DNA of 64,000 nucleotides. It comes from FEN-33 sp963768775. GTDB taxonomy: Archaea > Thermoplasmatota > Thermoplasmata > Methanomassiliicoccales > UBA472. The notes under the pieces are model-generated. The model searched no databases. It saw only the letters and a list, made by a program, of their open reading frames with translations, and was not told the origin of the DNA. A program made the position numbers and the translations under genes. Positions 25,747-34,914 of the stretch are shown here, piece after piece. Every line of letters begins with the position of its first letter. The first letter of the stretch is position 1. The DNA lies in contig CAVYIY010000006.1 of the NCBI GenBank assembly GCA_963768775.1, forward strand, positions 62,001 to 126,000. Reading direction: 5' to 3'.

Positions 25747-27144
25747 ATGCATGAATTCGACGTGATAGTCATCGGCTCCGGGGCGGGAATGAACGTTGCC
25801 GCCAGAGCCCGGGCCAGCAATCTTTCGGTCGCTCTGGTCGAGGATGGCCCTTTGGGGGGCACCTGCCTCAACCGAGGATGCATCCCCAGCAAGGTTCTGA
25901 TCGAACCTGCGACGATAGCGAGGGAGATCGAGGATGCGAAGAGGATTGGCGTCTTTGCCAAGGTCGATCGCATGGATTTCGAAATGGTTCGCAAGCGCAT
26001 GTGGGACCTCGTCCTCCGGGACAGGAGGAGCATGGAGCAGGGAGTTACCTCCGACAAGGAACTCGGGTTCTATCCAGTGCGCAGCTACTTCATTGGGCCG
26101 AAGACCCTGCAATGCGGGTCAGAACAGATACACGCTTCGAAAATCATCATATCGGCGGGGGTGCGCACATCCGTTCCTGCTATGCCAGGGCTCGAGGATG
26201 CCAAATACCAGACCTCGGAGACGATATTTGACATCGAGAGGTTGCCGCGCCGGCTGGCCATTATGGGCGGGGGGTACAAAGCATGTGAGTTCGGCCATTT
26301 CTTCTCTGCCTTCGGAGTGGAGGTCACGATTATCGGTCACAACCCATCATTGCTGCCGCGGGAGGAGCCCGAGATCAGCGAACTGATGTTCCAGAAGATG
26401 TCCGAGATCGCCGACGTCCGGGTGAACCAGGAAATCATTGAAGTCAGGCGAACCGCTTCCGGGAAGGTTTTGGTCCACCGCGATCGGTCCGGAGGCGAGC
26501 AAAAGGAGGTCGAAGTGGATGAGATCCTCGTGGCCACTGGTGTCAGAAGCAATGCCGACCTGCTTCGCGTCACCGAGACGGGAGTGGCGCTCAGTCCTGC
26601 GGGATACATTATCGTCAACGAGTACCTGGAGACCTCCGTCCCCGGCATCTGGGCGTTCGGGGACATCATCGGTCGGAACATGTTCCGCCACACTGCCAAT
26701 TATGAGGCGGACGTGGTATGGTATAACGCCTTCGGGAGCGTGAAGGTCAAATTGGACGAGCATGCAGTGCCGCACGCTGTCTTCGCCTATCCCGAGGTCG
26801 GGTCAGTGGGCCTGACGGAGGCGCAGGCGAAGGCCCGCGGACGCAAGTACTTCGTCGGCATCGCCCCTTACGACAGCACCGCCAAGGGGTTTGCCATGGC
26901 GGACGAGGACTCGTTCGCCAAGGTGATCGTGGACGCCGAGAACATGCGCATCCTGGGAGCGCACATCGTCGGTCCGCATGCTTCGATCCTCATACAGCCC
27001 CTGGTCTATCTCATGAACTGCGGCGATCAGACCTACATGCCGTTGGCCAGGAGCCAGACGATACATCCGGCTCTCAGCGAGGTCGTGGTGAACGCCTTCG
27101 GCAATCTCATGGACCCCGAGCACATTCACGAGCACGAACATTAG
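25747..27144 (+). CDS. Pyridine nucleotide-disulfide oxidoreductase (dihydrolipoyl dehydrogenase-like)
   Basis: A 465-residue class I flavoprotein. FAD motif IGSGAGMNVAARA is at residues 9-21; the redox-active CxxxxC is in GGTCLNRGCIPSK; a second dinucleotide site is IMGGGYKACEFGHFFSAFG; FAD-binding IWAFGDIIG follows. The C-terminal dimer domain carries the active-site HP..SE motif (TIHPALSEVV). A short histidine-rich tail (HIHEHEH) ends the protein. No lipoyl-complex genes are adjacent, so it could be a dihydrolipoyl dehydrogenase, a mercuric-reductase-like enzyme or a thiol/metal reductase. It converges on the PHP gene with a 4-base overlap. Confidence 0.9.
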   Translation: MHEFDVIVIGSGAGMNVAARARASNLSVALVEDGPLGGTCLNRGCIPSKVLIEPATIAREIEDAKRIGVFAKVDRMDFEMVRKRMWDLVLRDRRSMEQGVTSDKELGFYPVRSYFIGPKTLQCGSEQIHASKIIISAGVRTSVPAMPGLEDAKYQTSETIFDIERLPRRLAIMGGGYKACEFGHFFSAFGVEVTIIGHNPSLLPREEPEISELMFQKMSEIADVRVNQEIIEVRRTASGKVLVHRDRSGGEQKEVEVDEILVATGVRSNADLLRVTETGVALSPAGYIIVNEYLETSVPGIWAFGDIIGRNMFRHTANYEADVVWYNAFGSVKVKLDEHAVPHAVFAYPEVGSVGLTEAQAKARGRKYFVGIAPYDSTAKGFAMADEDSFAKVIVDAENMRILGAHIVGPHASILIQPLVYLMNCGDQTYMPLARSQTIHPALSEVVVNAFGNLMDPEHIHEHEH

Positions 27145-28054
27145 TTCAGCAGGGGCGTATTGCCGTTTATATCGTGAACTGGCACGCTGTTCAGGCGTTT
27201 GACCACGCGCTCGCCGATTATTCCCACCAAGAACGGTATAGGCGGGGTGAAGTAGATCAGCGATCCCACGAGGGCAGCTATCTTCTTGGAAGGCCCGATT
27301 TCCTGGACCTTGTTCAGCACCGGATCTAGGACGTCGACTTCCAGGACACCGCCAAGCATCGACCGTAGTATCAGTACGTCAGAGGCGAAGACCACTCCCA
27401 TGCTCCAGGCCACTACCTGGTCCATGGTCATCTCCTTCCCTCCGGCCCTGGTCTTCTTGGCCAGGATCTCGCGGCGGAAATCCTCACCTCCGTTCCCTTC
27501 GAACTCGGTGAATGCGCAACCGATCGTGTTCAAGGAATGGGAGTCGCTGCCCCCAGGAGAGCCCATCTGCCTGACGAAGCGTGCTGGAGGGCTTTGTTGT
27601 TGGCATAACCGTCCACATGGCCCGCGTTGAGCACTTCCAGGCCATCGATGTTGAGCAGATCGACCTTCAGGCCGAGCGCCGGCACGTGCTTGCTGAACGG
27701 GTGCGGTGAGATCACCAACCCGTCCTGTGCACGGATCAGTTCGATGGTCTCGATTGCGCTCAGGCCCTTGGGAACCTCTTCCTGGAGGAACAGGCCGAGG
27801 ATCTCGCCGTCGAGGGTGCTCACCTCCTCGCCGACTATGACCTCGATACCAGGAAAATCCTTCTCATGCTCCTTGGCCTTGAGCCCTCCGATGATAGTAT
27901 TATGGTCGGCCACACAGACCAGGCTCAGGCCTGCCAGGTTCGCTTGCTTGACAATGTCCCTCGGCTCGTTGACGCTTTCCGGAAAGCGCAGGAAGCCGAG
28001 GCGGGCAAGGCCCGAGTACTTGGAATGAACATGAATGTCAGCCCTATTTGCCAT
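27141..28054 (-). CDS. PHP-domain phosphoesterase with C-terminal hydrophobic segment (frameshifted)
   Basis: Two overlapping frames make one protein of about 300 residues. The first (from 28054) has ADIHVHSKYSG, VCVADHNTIIGG, GEEVSTLDGEI and ISPHPFSKH; the second has GSPGGSDSHSLNTIGCAFTEF and a tail with a hydrophobic stretch (IAALVGSLIYFTPPIPFLVG). These are metal-binding motifs of PHP phosphoesterases. The frames switch near 27575; one missing base there would restore a continuous LQARFVRQMGSPGGSDSH. Given the neighbouring frameshifts in essential genes, a sequence error is more likely than decay. A paralogue lies at 32386, sharing the EVPKGLSA and ETI features. Substrate unknown. Confidence 0.75.
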
Positions 28055-28260
28055 CCAGAACTGTAAACAGGTCGATGGGTTAAAAGCATTTGGAGAGTCG
28101 GTCTGGCGTTACCATGCATCGAACGATTCCGAGAGTGGGTCCTTAGCCCCCGCTTGCCCTTGAATTCATTTCGTTTCGTCCAAGAAAGTGGCCAAGCGAT
28201 AAGGTAATGGCCAAGGAATCATGGCCGGACGAAGGCAGCGACGTGCGAGAAGGGCGGATC

Positions 28261-30036
28261 TCACGAATAATAGTATTCCCCTTTCGCCTTCTGCTCCTGG
28301 TCCAACCTTGAGCCTGGCTTGTTGATCCGCGGCCGGTGGGTATCGTTGTCCCGGCGGAAGGTCACATCCACCGCCTTGAGGAAAAGATTCATTCCCAGGC
28401 GCATGTCGAAGGGCCCCTGGCCGAGCCCTTCCCTGCCCGGAGAGCCAGAAAAGACCATCATCGAATCCGACACCATGTCCAGGAAGTAGATGTCATGGTC
28501 GACAACCAGGGCGCTCCGTCCCCGCTTCTCCATCACCCTGCGAATGGTCTTGGCCGTTTCCATCCGCTGATTGGAGTCGAGATATGCCGAAGGCTCATCC
28601 AGCAGGTAGATGTCAGCATCTCGCGAGAGACAAAGGGCGATGGCGACGCGCTGCAGTTCCCCGCCAGACAGATTCTCCAACTTCTTCTCGTAAAGGTGCT
28701 TGAGCATCAGCGGGTGTGCGATCTCAGATTCGAAGAATCCAGATTGGAAGAAGTCCTTGACGCCGACGAGGAACATCTCCATGACCGTGCCGTCGAAATC
28801 AGGGTTGATGTATTGCGGCTTGTAACTAACCCGCACGTTGTTCTTGATGCCACCCATCGTAGGCTGCAGGACCCCTGCCAGCACCTTCACGAATGTGGTC
28901 TTTCCGATCGCGTTCGGGCCGACGACGCCGACCGATTCGCCGATCCTGATGGAACCGGGTTCCACCTTGACCTTGAAATTGGGGTAGGAGCATTCTATGC
29001 GTTTCATAGTCGAGCAACGAGACCGTCTGCCATGAGCCTCTCGGCGGACGATCCTCGAACACGATCGAGGTGTCCCGGAAGCGGATGTTCTCTTCCCTCA
29101 TGTAGCCATCAAGGTAGGTGTTGATCGCCACCCTGACCTGCCGCGGCTGGGCGAACACCCCGAAGGCTCCCTGCGAGCCATATACGAGATAGATGTTGTC
29201 GGCGAGGAAGTCCAGGATGGCGAGGTCGTGCTCGATTACCACCACCTGCTTCTTCTCGCTGAGCGATTGGATGATGCGCGCCACCTTGATGCGCTGATAG
29301 ATGTCCAGGTAGGAGGATGGCTCGTCGAAGAAGTAGACGTCGCTGTCCTTCAGGATCGTGGCCGCGATCGCCACTCGCTGCAATTCGCCGCCGGAGAGCT
29401 CGCCCAGGTTTCGGTCGACCACGTCCTTCAGTTCGAGCAGCTCGACGGCCTCGTCCATGCTGATGCGCTCTTGCGACCTTCTCCAGTAGCTCGCTGAACC
29501 ACGCCCTTGATGGACGCTGGGCAGCTTGTCGACATACTGGGGCTTGAGGGAGGTGCGTGACTCTTGCCAGCATAGACCTTTCCAAGAAGTAGCGTTCAGC
29601 TCGGTGCCGGCGAATCTGCTCCAGCACCTGCTCCTTGGTCGGCGGGTTCTCGTAGTTGCCGAGGTTCGGGGTCTCTGCGCCGGACAGCAGCCGGAACGAG
29701 GTGGTCTTGCCGATCCCGTTCGGACCAAGGATCCCGGTGACCAGGCCGATCTTGGGGACCGGCAGGCGATAGAGGCGGAAGCCATTCAGGCCGTACTGGT
29801 GCATGATCTCGCCTTCAAGCTCGTCGGGCAGCCCGATGATCTTGATCGCTTCGAATGGGCACTTGTGCACGCAGATCCCGCATCCGGCGCACAGCTCCTC
29901 CGTTATCTCCGGCTTGCCCTTCTCGCCCATGACCACGGTCTGGACCCCAGTGCGCACCTTGGGGCAGTACTTCATGCACTCGGTGTTGCACTTCTTCGGC
30001 TGGCAGCGGTCCTTGGAGCAGGACGGCGATGCGCAT
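28261..30036 (-). CDS. ABCE1/Rli1 ribosome-recycling ATPase (multiple frameshifts)
   Basis: The N-terminus MRIAVL, the ferredoxin-like domain (KDRCQPKKCNTECMKYCP, CAGCGICVHKCPFEAI), the first ABC domain (GPNGIGKTTSF, LSGGELQRVAIAA, VYFFDEPSSYLD) and the second (GPNAIGKTTF, LSGGELQRVAIA, YLLDEPSAYLD) occur in order but in different frames. Shifts occur near 30018 and about 29000, with several between 29470 and 29640. ABCE1 splits ribosomes after termination and is essential in archaea, so a dead gene is not believable. Several shifts can be repaired by removing or adding one base. The 4Fe-4S cysteines and both Walker motifs are intact. It is divergent from metG. Confidence 0.9.
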
Positions 30037-30170
30037 GACGACTCAGCATATTCACTCCCTGATAAAAAAGTGACTGTTCGTGCTGGAATGTCCGTCCGCG
30101 TGCGGTGCATGGCAGGGTTGGCCCGCTCAAGAGTTAAATCCCCCCTTGCACTATTCGCTGACTGATATCA

Positions 30171-32389
30171 ATGGCCAAGGTACTGGTATGCGTCGCATGG
30201 CCCTATGCGAATGGCGTTTTCCATCTAGGGCACGTGGCCGGTTCATTATTAGCCTCCGGACATCTTCGCGAGGTACCATCGCTTGCGAGGGCGACGAGGT
30301 GCTCATGGTCTCCGGGTCGGACCAGCATGGCACCCCGGTGACCGTGAGAGCGGAGAAGGAAGGTGTGCCGGTCGAGCAGGTGGCGGAGCGCTTCCACCAG
30401 ATCAACAAGCAAGGCCATCGAGGACCTGGGGATCGATTTCGACCTGTTCACCAAGACGCACAACCCGAACCATTTCGAGGTCGTGCACGACGTCTTCACC
30501 AAGCTCCTGCAGAATGGTTTCCTTTACAAGAAGGGGACGATGCAATATTATTGTTCAAAATGCAATAAATTCCTGCCAGACCGCTACGTCGAGGGGATCT
30601 GCAATAAATGCGGGAATGAAAGAGCCAGGGGGGACCAATGCGAGAAGTGCGGCGCGACCTTCGAGGCTGGAGACCTGGGGAACGCGAGATGCACTACCTG
30701 CGGGACCACTCCGGAGCTCAGGGAGACAGAGCATTTCTTCCTCCGTCTGAGCGCTTTCCAAGAGCCGCTACTGGAATATGTGGGGGACAAGGACTACTGG
30801 CGCCCGAACGTGCAGTTGTTCACCAAGAATTGGCTGGAGGCCGGTCTGAAGGACCGAGCGATCACGCGCGACATGACCTGGGGAGTCCCGCTCCCTCTGC
30901 CCGGCTATGATGGCAAGGTGATCTACGTCTGGTTCGAGGCGGTGATCGGCTATCTCTCCGCCTCGAAGGAATGGTCCAAGCTCATCGGCCAGCCGGATAA
31001 GTGGAAAGAGTTCTGGATGGACCCCGAGACCAAGAGCTTCTACTTCCTGGGAAAGGACAACATCCCGTTCCACACCATCATCTGGCCGGCGATCCTGATG
31101 GGCTACGGAGGGCTGAATCTGCCCTATGACGTGCCGGCCAACGAATTCCTCACCTTCAAGGGGGAGGCAGTTCTCCAAGAGCCGGGGCGTCGGGATGGAC
31201 ATACCTTCGCTGGTGCAGAAGTTCGACTCGGACGTGATCCGATACTACGTCGGCGACGAACATGCCTGAGAACCGGGACAGCGACTTCTCGCTGCAGGAC
31301 TTCGAGGTCAAGGTGAACAACGAGCTCGTCGCCACCCTGGGCAATTACTATCATCGAGTGCTCAGCTTCAGCTTCAAGAACTTCGGATCGATCCCAGAGC
31401 TGGTTGGGTTGGAAGAGCAGAGCATGGCCGTGGCGGAGGCGATTGAGCGCACCCGGCAGGAGGTGGAAGGATGCATCGTGACCTGCCAGTTCAAGAGAGG
31501 TCTGAAGGCGATCATGGACCTGGCGCAGTTCGGCAACCAGTTCTTCGACAAATCCGCACCTTGGACCCTGCTGAAGACGGACAAGGCGAAATGTGGCGCG
31601 GCATTAAACCTCAACCTGCAGATGGTCAAGGTGCTTTCGATTCTGAGCTACGCCTATCTTCCCCGCTCGGCGGCCGGGGCGTGGAACTACCTTGGAATGA
31701 GCGATGCGATAGAATCCAAAGGCCTGAATTGGCTGGATGAGAAGCTTCCAACCGGACAAAGGCTCAACGAGCCCAGGCCGCTCTTCAGCAAGATGGTCAT
31801 CGAGGAGCCAGGCGAACGGTTCAGGGGATTCGAACAGGTGAACCTCAAGGTGGGCAGGATATTGGAGGTGGGCAACCATCCGAATGCAGAGAAACTGCTC
31901 GTCCTCAGGGTGGACATCGGCAAGGAGATTCAGCTGGTCGCGGGCCTGAAGGCTTACTATCCTGGTGAAGAGCTCAAGGGCAAGAATGTAGTGGTGATCA
32001 CCAACCTGCAGCATGCCAAGTTGCGGGGGGTGGAGTCGCAAGGGATGTTGTTGGCTGCCGAAGCGGGGGGAAGGGTGAAGGTGCTGACCCCGGCCGGCGA
32101 AGCGGCTCCAGGAGACGCGGTGAGCAGCGGCCTTGCACAAGGGAACAAGGAGATCAGCCTATCCGACTTCCAGAAAGTAACGATCCGTGTCGGCTCTCTG
32201 AGGGGGAAGGAGGTAATGGTCGGTCGTTCCCTGAAGGTCGAGATTCCAGAGAAGCTCGTGACCGCCAGCAGGATTGCGGTCTATCTTCCCAGCCTGGACG
32301 CTAAGGAGGCTCTGCCTCTCTACACCGAGAAAGGCGTGGCGATCACGGTGGATGGGGGAGAGATCGATGACGGAGCTCAGGTGAGATGA
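30171..32389 (+). CDS. metG: Methionyl-tRNA synthetase (five apparent single-base insertions)
   Basis: Charges tRNA-Met. Class I features occur in order: start MAKVLVCVAWPYANG with HLGHVAG, zinc knuckles YYCSKCNKFLP / CNKCGNE / CEKCGATF / CTTCGTT, KDNIPFHTIIWP, the KMSKS-like FSKSRGVG, and a C-terminal tRNA-binding (EMAP/Arc1p-like) domain (FRGFEQVNLKVGRILEVGNH). The reading frame changes near 30252, 30290, 30413, 31166 and 31252. Each is repaired by deleting one G, three of them clearly from a G run. Because the gene is essential and all motifs survive, I take these as sequence errors. The stop overlaps the ATG of the next gene (ATGA). Confidence 0.93.
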
Positions 32390-33048
32390 GGGCAGATCTC
32401 CATATCCACACCTTCCATTCGAAGGACAACCATCAGACCGTACAAGAGATATTCCAAGCGGCGAAGAGGAAGGACCTCGGGGCGATCGCGATAACCGATC
32501 ACAATACCACGGTCGGGGCAATGGAGGTACTGGAAGCGGCCCCGGATTGGCTGATCGTCCTGCCCGGAATCGAGATCACTTCGGAGGACGGGCATATCCT
32601 GGCGTTGAACGTGCGACAGGAGATACCCAAAGGCCTGAGCGCGCGCGAGACCATCGGTAAGATCCATGATTCGGGCGGGATCGCGGTGGCAGCTCATCCA
32701 TACCGGAAATGGTCCGGTTTGAAGGAATCGATGATCAGGGAGAGCCCATTCGATGCCATCGAGGCGATCAATGGGCGCAATACTCGCAAGAGTAACCGCC
32801 GCGTCCTCGACCTTGCCGCAGAGCTTGGGCTGCCGAAGGTCGCAGGCTCCGATGCCCACAAGCCAAAGAAAATCGGGGCAGCGATAACGGTGTTCCCCGA
32901 TTCCGTCCGCAATGGGGATGAGATGATCCAGGCAATAATGAACAAGCAGGTCTCGGTGCAGGGCTCGGGGAGGCAAAGGAGGGAAACCTTATCCTATGGG
33001 AGCATGTCGATCGCGAAGTGGATGCGCAGGGGAATGAGAAGGCTCTGA
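32386..33048 (+). CDS. PHP-domain phosphoesterase
   Basis: A 220-residue intact PHP protein: metal motifs RADLHIHTFHSKD at the N-terminus, AITDHNTTVGA, PGIEITSEDGHI, AAHPYRKW and GSDAHKPKKIGAA. PHP enzymes use two or three metal ions to hydrolyse phosphoesters; small archaeal members include nucleotide phosphatases and 5'-3' exonuclease-like proteins, but the substrate is unknown. Translationally coupled to metG by a 4-base overlap. The 27.1-28.05 kb gene is a related paralogue. Confidence 0.9.
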   Translation: MRADLHIHTFHSKDNHQTVQEIFQAAKRKDLGAIAITDHNTTVGAMEVLEAAPDWLIVLPGIEITSEDGHILALNVRQEIPKGLSARETIGKIHDSGGIAVAAHPYRKWSGLKESMIRESPFDAIEAINGRNTRKSNRRVLDLAAELGLPKVAGSDAHKPKKIGAAITVFPDSVRNGDEMIQAIMNKQVSVQGSGRQRRETLSYGSMSIAKWMRRGMRRL

Positions 33049-33057
33049 TGCCATCGT

Positions 33058-33417
33058 TCAGATATTGAGGTCCACCCGTCCAATGATCTGCGTCGCCGAC
33101 TTTGCGATTTTGTCGTTCTCGCCGCCGCCATCGGTGACGATTGCGAGCATATATCGGGTGCCAGCACCCACCAAAATGAGGTCCTTCTCCATCAATTTGA
33201 TCATCATGTAGCGCAGGCCATCCTTGAGTTCGGCAGACGTGGTCTCCGCCGCACCGATCATTATGGCATTCATCGCTGAGAAAGTCTCCGGATGCGAGCC
33301 TTTCGGGGAATCTCCCATGATATACAGGCCACCTCTCGAGACCAAGGAGACATCGGAGACGTGCTCCAACGCCTTGATCTCATCCAAGACATTCCTAATG
33401 TGAGCCAACTCTCCCAT
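33058..33417 (-). CDS. Roadblock/LC7-domain protein
   Basis: A 119-residue single roadblock/LC7 domain: an initial helix (LAHIRNVLDEIKALEHVSDV), strands SLVSRGGLYIMGD and the helix AMNAIMIGAAETTSAEL, then LILVGAGTRYMLAIVTD. Archaeal roadblock proteins often regulate or scaffold small GTPases or polarity systems, but no such GTPase is adjacent. It converges on the PHP gene with only nine bases between. Confidence 0.88.
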   Translation of the reverse strand: MGELAHIRNVLDEIKALEHVSDVSLVSRGGLYIMGDSPKGSHPETFSAMNAIMIGAAETTSAELKDGLRYMMIKLMEKDLILVGAGTRYMLAIVTDGGGENDKIAKSATQIIGRVDLNI

Positions 33418-33560
33418 TCAGTCCCACCCTACTAACATTCTCAATAATAATGAGGGTTGCATAAAAAACTTGCGACCTTCTTACTAAATCGGAGATTATT
33501 CCAGATGTCCGGAAAGACCGCTTTCTCCCCTTTCTTCTACGACATGCTGCAAATCATCAT

Positions 33561-33580
33561 TGTTATCGAATTGGATAACA
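33561..33580. promoter_or_regulatory. Perfect inverted repeat, possible operator
   Basis: The 20-base element has arms tgttatc and gataaca around a six-base spacer. It lies between two divergently read genes (roadblock, leftward; unknown helical protein, rightward), 74 bases before the latter's ATG. Such a dyad could bind a dimeric regulator. Confidence 0.4.
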
Positions 33581-33653
33581 GAAGCGTGGCGAAGCCGATT
33601 TAACACTGTGGCAAACAATAATAATCCTGACGGAATATGCAGCTAGGAGAAGG

Positions 33654-34793
33654 ATGAGCGATAGCGGGGGGAATGCGAAACGCCCCTCTTCCAGGAGAAG
33701 AGAGGCGGAAAGGATTGAGGCGTCATTAGTAAGATCTATTCACATTCCAGGGGAACGCAATCGCATCGAAAGGCGGGTGGTTTGTCATGCTGCAAAGGAT
33801 CCATCGGAAATGGTGACCATCCTTCTGCACAACTACTCTCACGATAACAAGCGCATCGCCGCGGAGGTGCGCAAGCTGCTGGATCGGCTAACAGAGGACC
33901 GGGAGGGAATGAAGGCCGTGCTGGACGACATCATCCATCCCAACCGGGAGATCAGGGACGCAGCGGTGCAATACCTCCGCGATAGAAGGGGCATCTATGC
34001 GATTACCTATGCCGCGTTTCTGGAGCACACCGAACTCTTGTTGGCCCTTGCTCGCAGCAAGGAGATCCCGGTGGCTGACATACAAGCGCTGGTGGAGGTC
34101 TCGAAGGAATCGTTCCTCGATGGAGAAATGATGGAAGCGCTGAAAGACATTGCAGCGAGCATCGATTTCATCAAGCACCGTCATCGGGCGGCCGACCAGC
34201 TGAAGGGATATGTGACGGAGATGCTGCGAATGGCTCCCGACCTGACCCGTCTGGGGGTGTATGATGAAAGGATCGAAGAGCCGCTGAAGCGGGCGATAAA
34301 TGCCAGCAAGGTGCAGGTCCTGGACGAGACCAAGGAGATAATCGCGATCCGAGGCATAGAATCGTCGATCCGCTACTCGCTGGACAAGATGGCGAAGGCG
34401 GCACGGGCATCGAACAAGCTCAAGCCGACGATGCAAATAGAGCAGATGCAAGGCGACGACGTGATGGCCCTGGTGAGATTGCGGAGCATCCTGGAGTCGG
34501 TGACCCGGCTTACCATGGCCGAGAAACGCGCGGAGGGCCTGCAAACGCTGCAGGAATACCTCAAAACCGACTATGCAGAGTACCTTTCGAGAGCGAAGAA
34601 GAGAGCCGAGGCGGGCGAGCAGAGCGCATCCGAGACCATATACATCATCGGCCTGGTCGCGTTGAAGCTAGCGTCGGCGTTGATGCCTCAGACGGCCGAG
34701 GATATCTATCAGAAATACTATCGCTTCTACGAAGCTGAGCCCAGCGTCCACATCGTTCCGTGGCCCGAATCGTTGATCAAATTGATAGCCTGA
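33654..34793 (+). CDS. Unknown helical protein with a class I tRNA-synthetase-like C-terminal end
   Basis: A 379-residue, nearly all-helical, highly charged protein. Residues 40-120 look HEAT-like (MVTILLHNYSHDNKRIAAEV, DDIIHPNREIRDAAVQYLRD). The C-terminal 75 residues, ending ALKLASALMPQTAEDIYQKY and SVHIVPWPESL, resemble the anticodon-binding helical domain of Leu/Ile/Val/Met-type synthetases, where a MP..AE..W segment is followed by SVHL..WPE. No catalytic domain, HIGH or KMSKS motif is present. I do not recognise a named family. It could bind tRNA or RNA-protein complexes, but that is inference from a weak pattern. Single gene upstream of ftsZ. Confidence 0.6.
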   Translation: MSDSGGNAKRPSSRRREAERIEASLVRSIHIPGERNRIERRVVCHAAKDPSEMVTILLHNYSHDNKRIAAEVRKLLDRLTEDREGMKAVLDDIIHPNREIRDAAVQYLRDRRGIYAITYAAFLEHTELLLALARSKEIPVADIQALVEVSKESFLDGEMMEALKDIAASIDFIKHRHRAADQLKGYVTEMLRMAPDLTRLGVYDERIEEPLKRAINASKVQVLDETKEIIAIRGIESSIRYSLDKMAKAARASNKLKPTMQIEQMQGDDVMALVRLRSILESVTRLTMAEKRAEGLQTLQEYLKTDYAEYLSRAKKRAEAGEQSASETIYIIGLVALKLASALMPQTAEDIYQKYYRFYEAEPSVHIVPWPESLIKLIA

Positions 34794-34869
34794 TAGTTCG
34801 CAGATTCGGTTTTTTAGAGGAATTCGATGTGCATCCAGTTGACGAAGAAAACTATCTGGACGTTCGCAA

Positions 34870-34879
34870 TATTTATATC
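34870..34879 (+). promoter_or_regulatory. TATA box of ftsZ
   Basis: The sequence tatttatatc lies 45 bases before the ftsZ ATG. Transcription would start about 25 bases later, leaving a short leader that contains gagggatg. Confidence 0.55.
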
Positions 34880-34914
34880 CAGGGTATCTCCTTACCCCAT
34901 TAGAGGGATGCACT

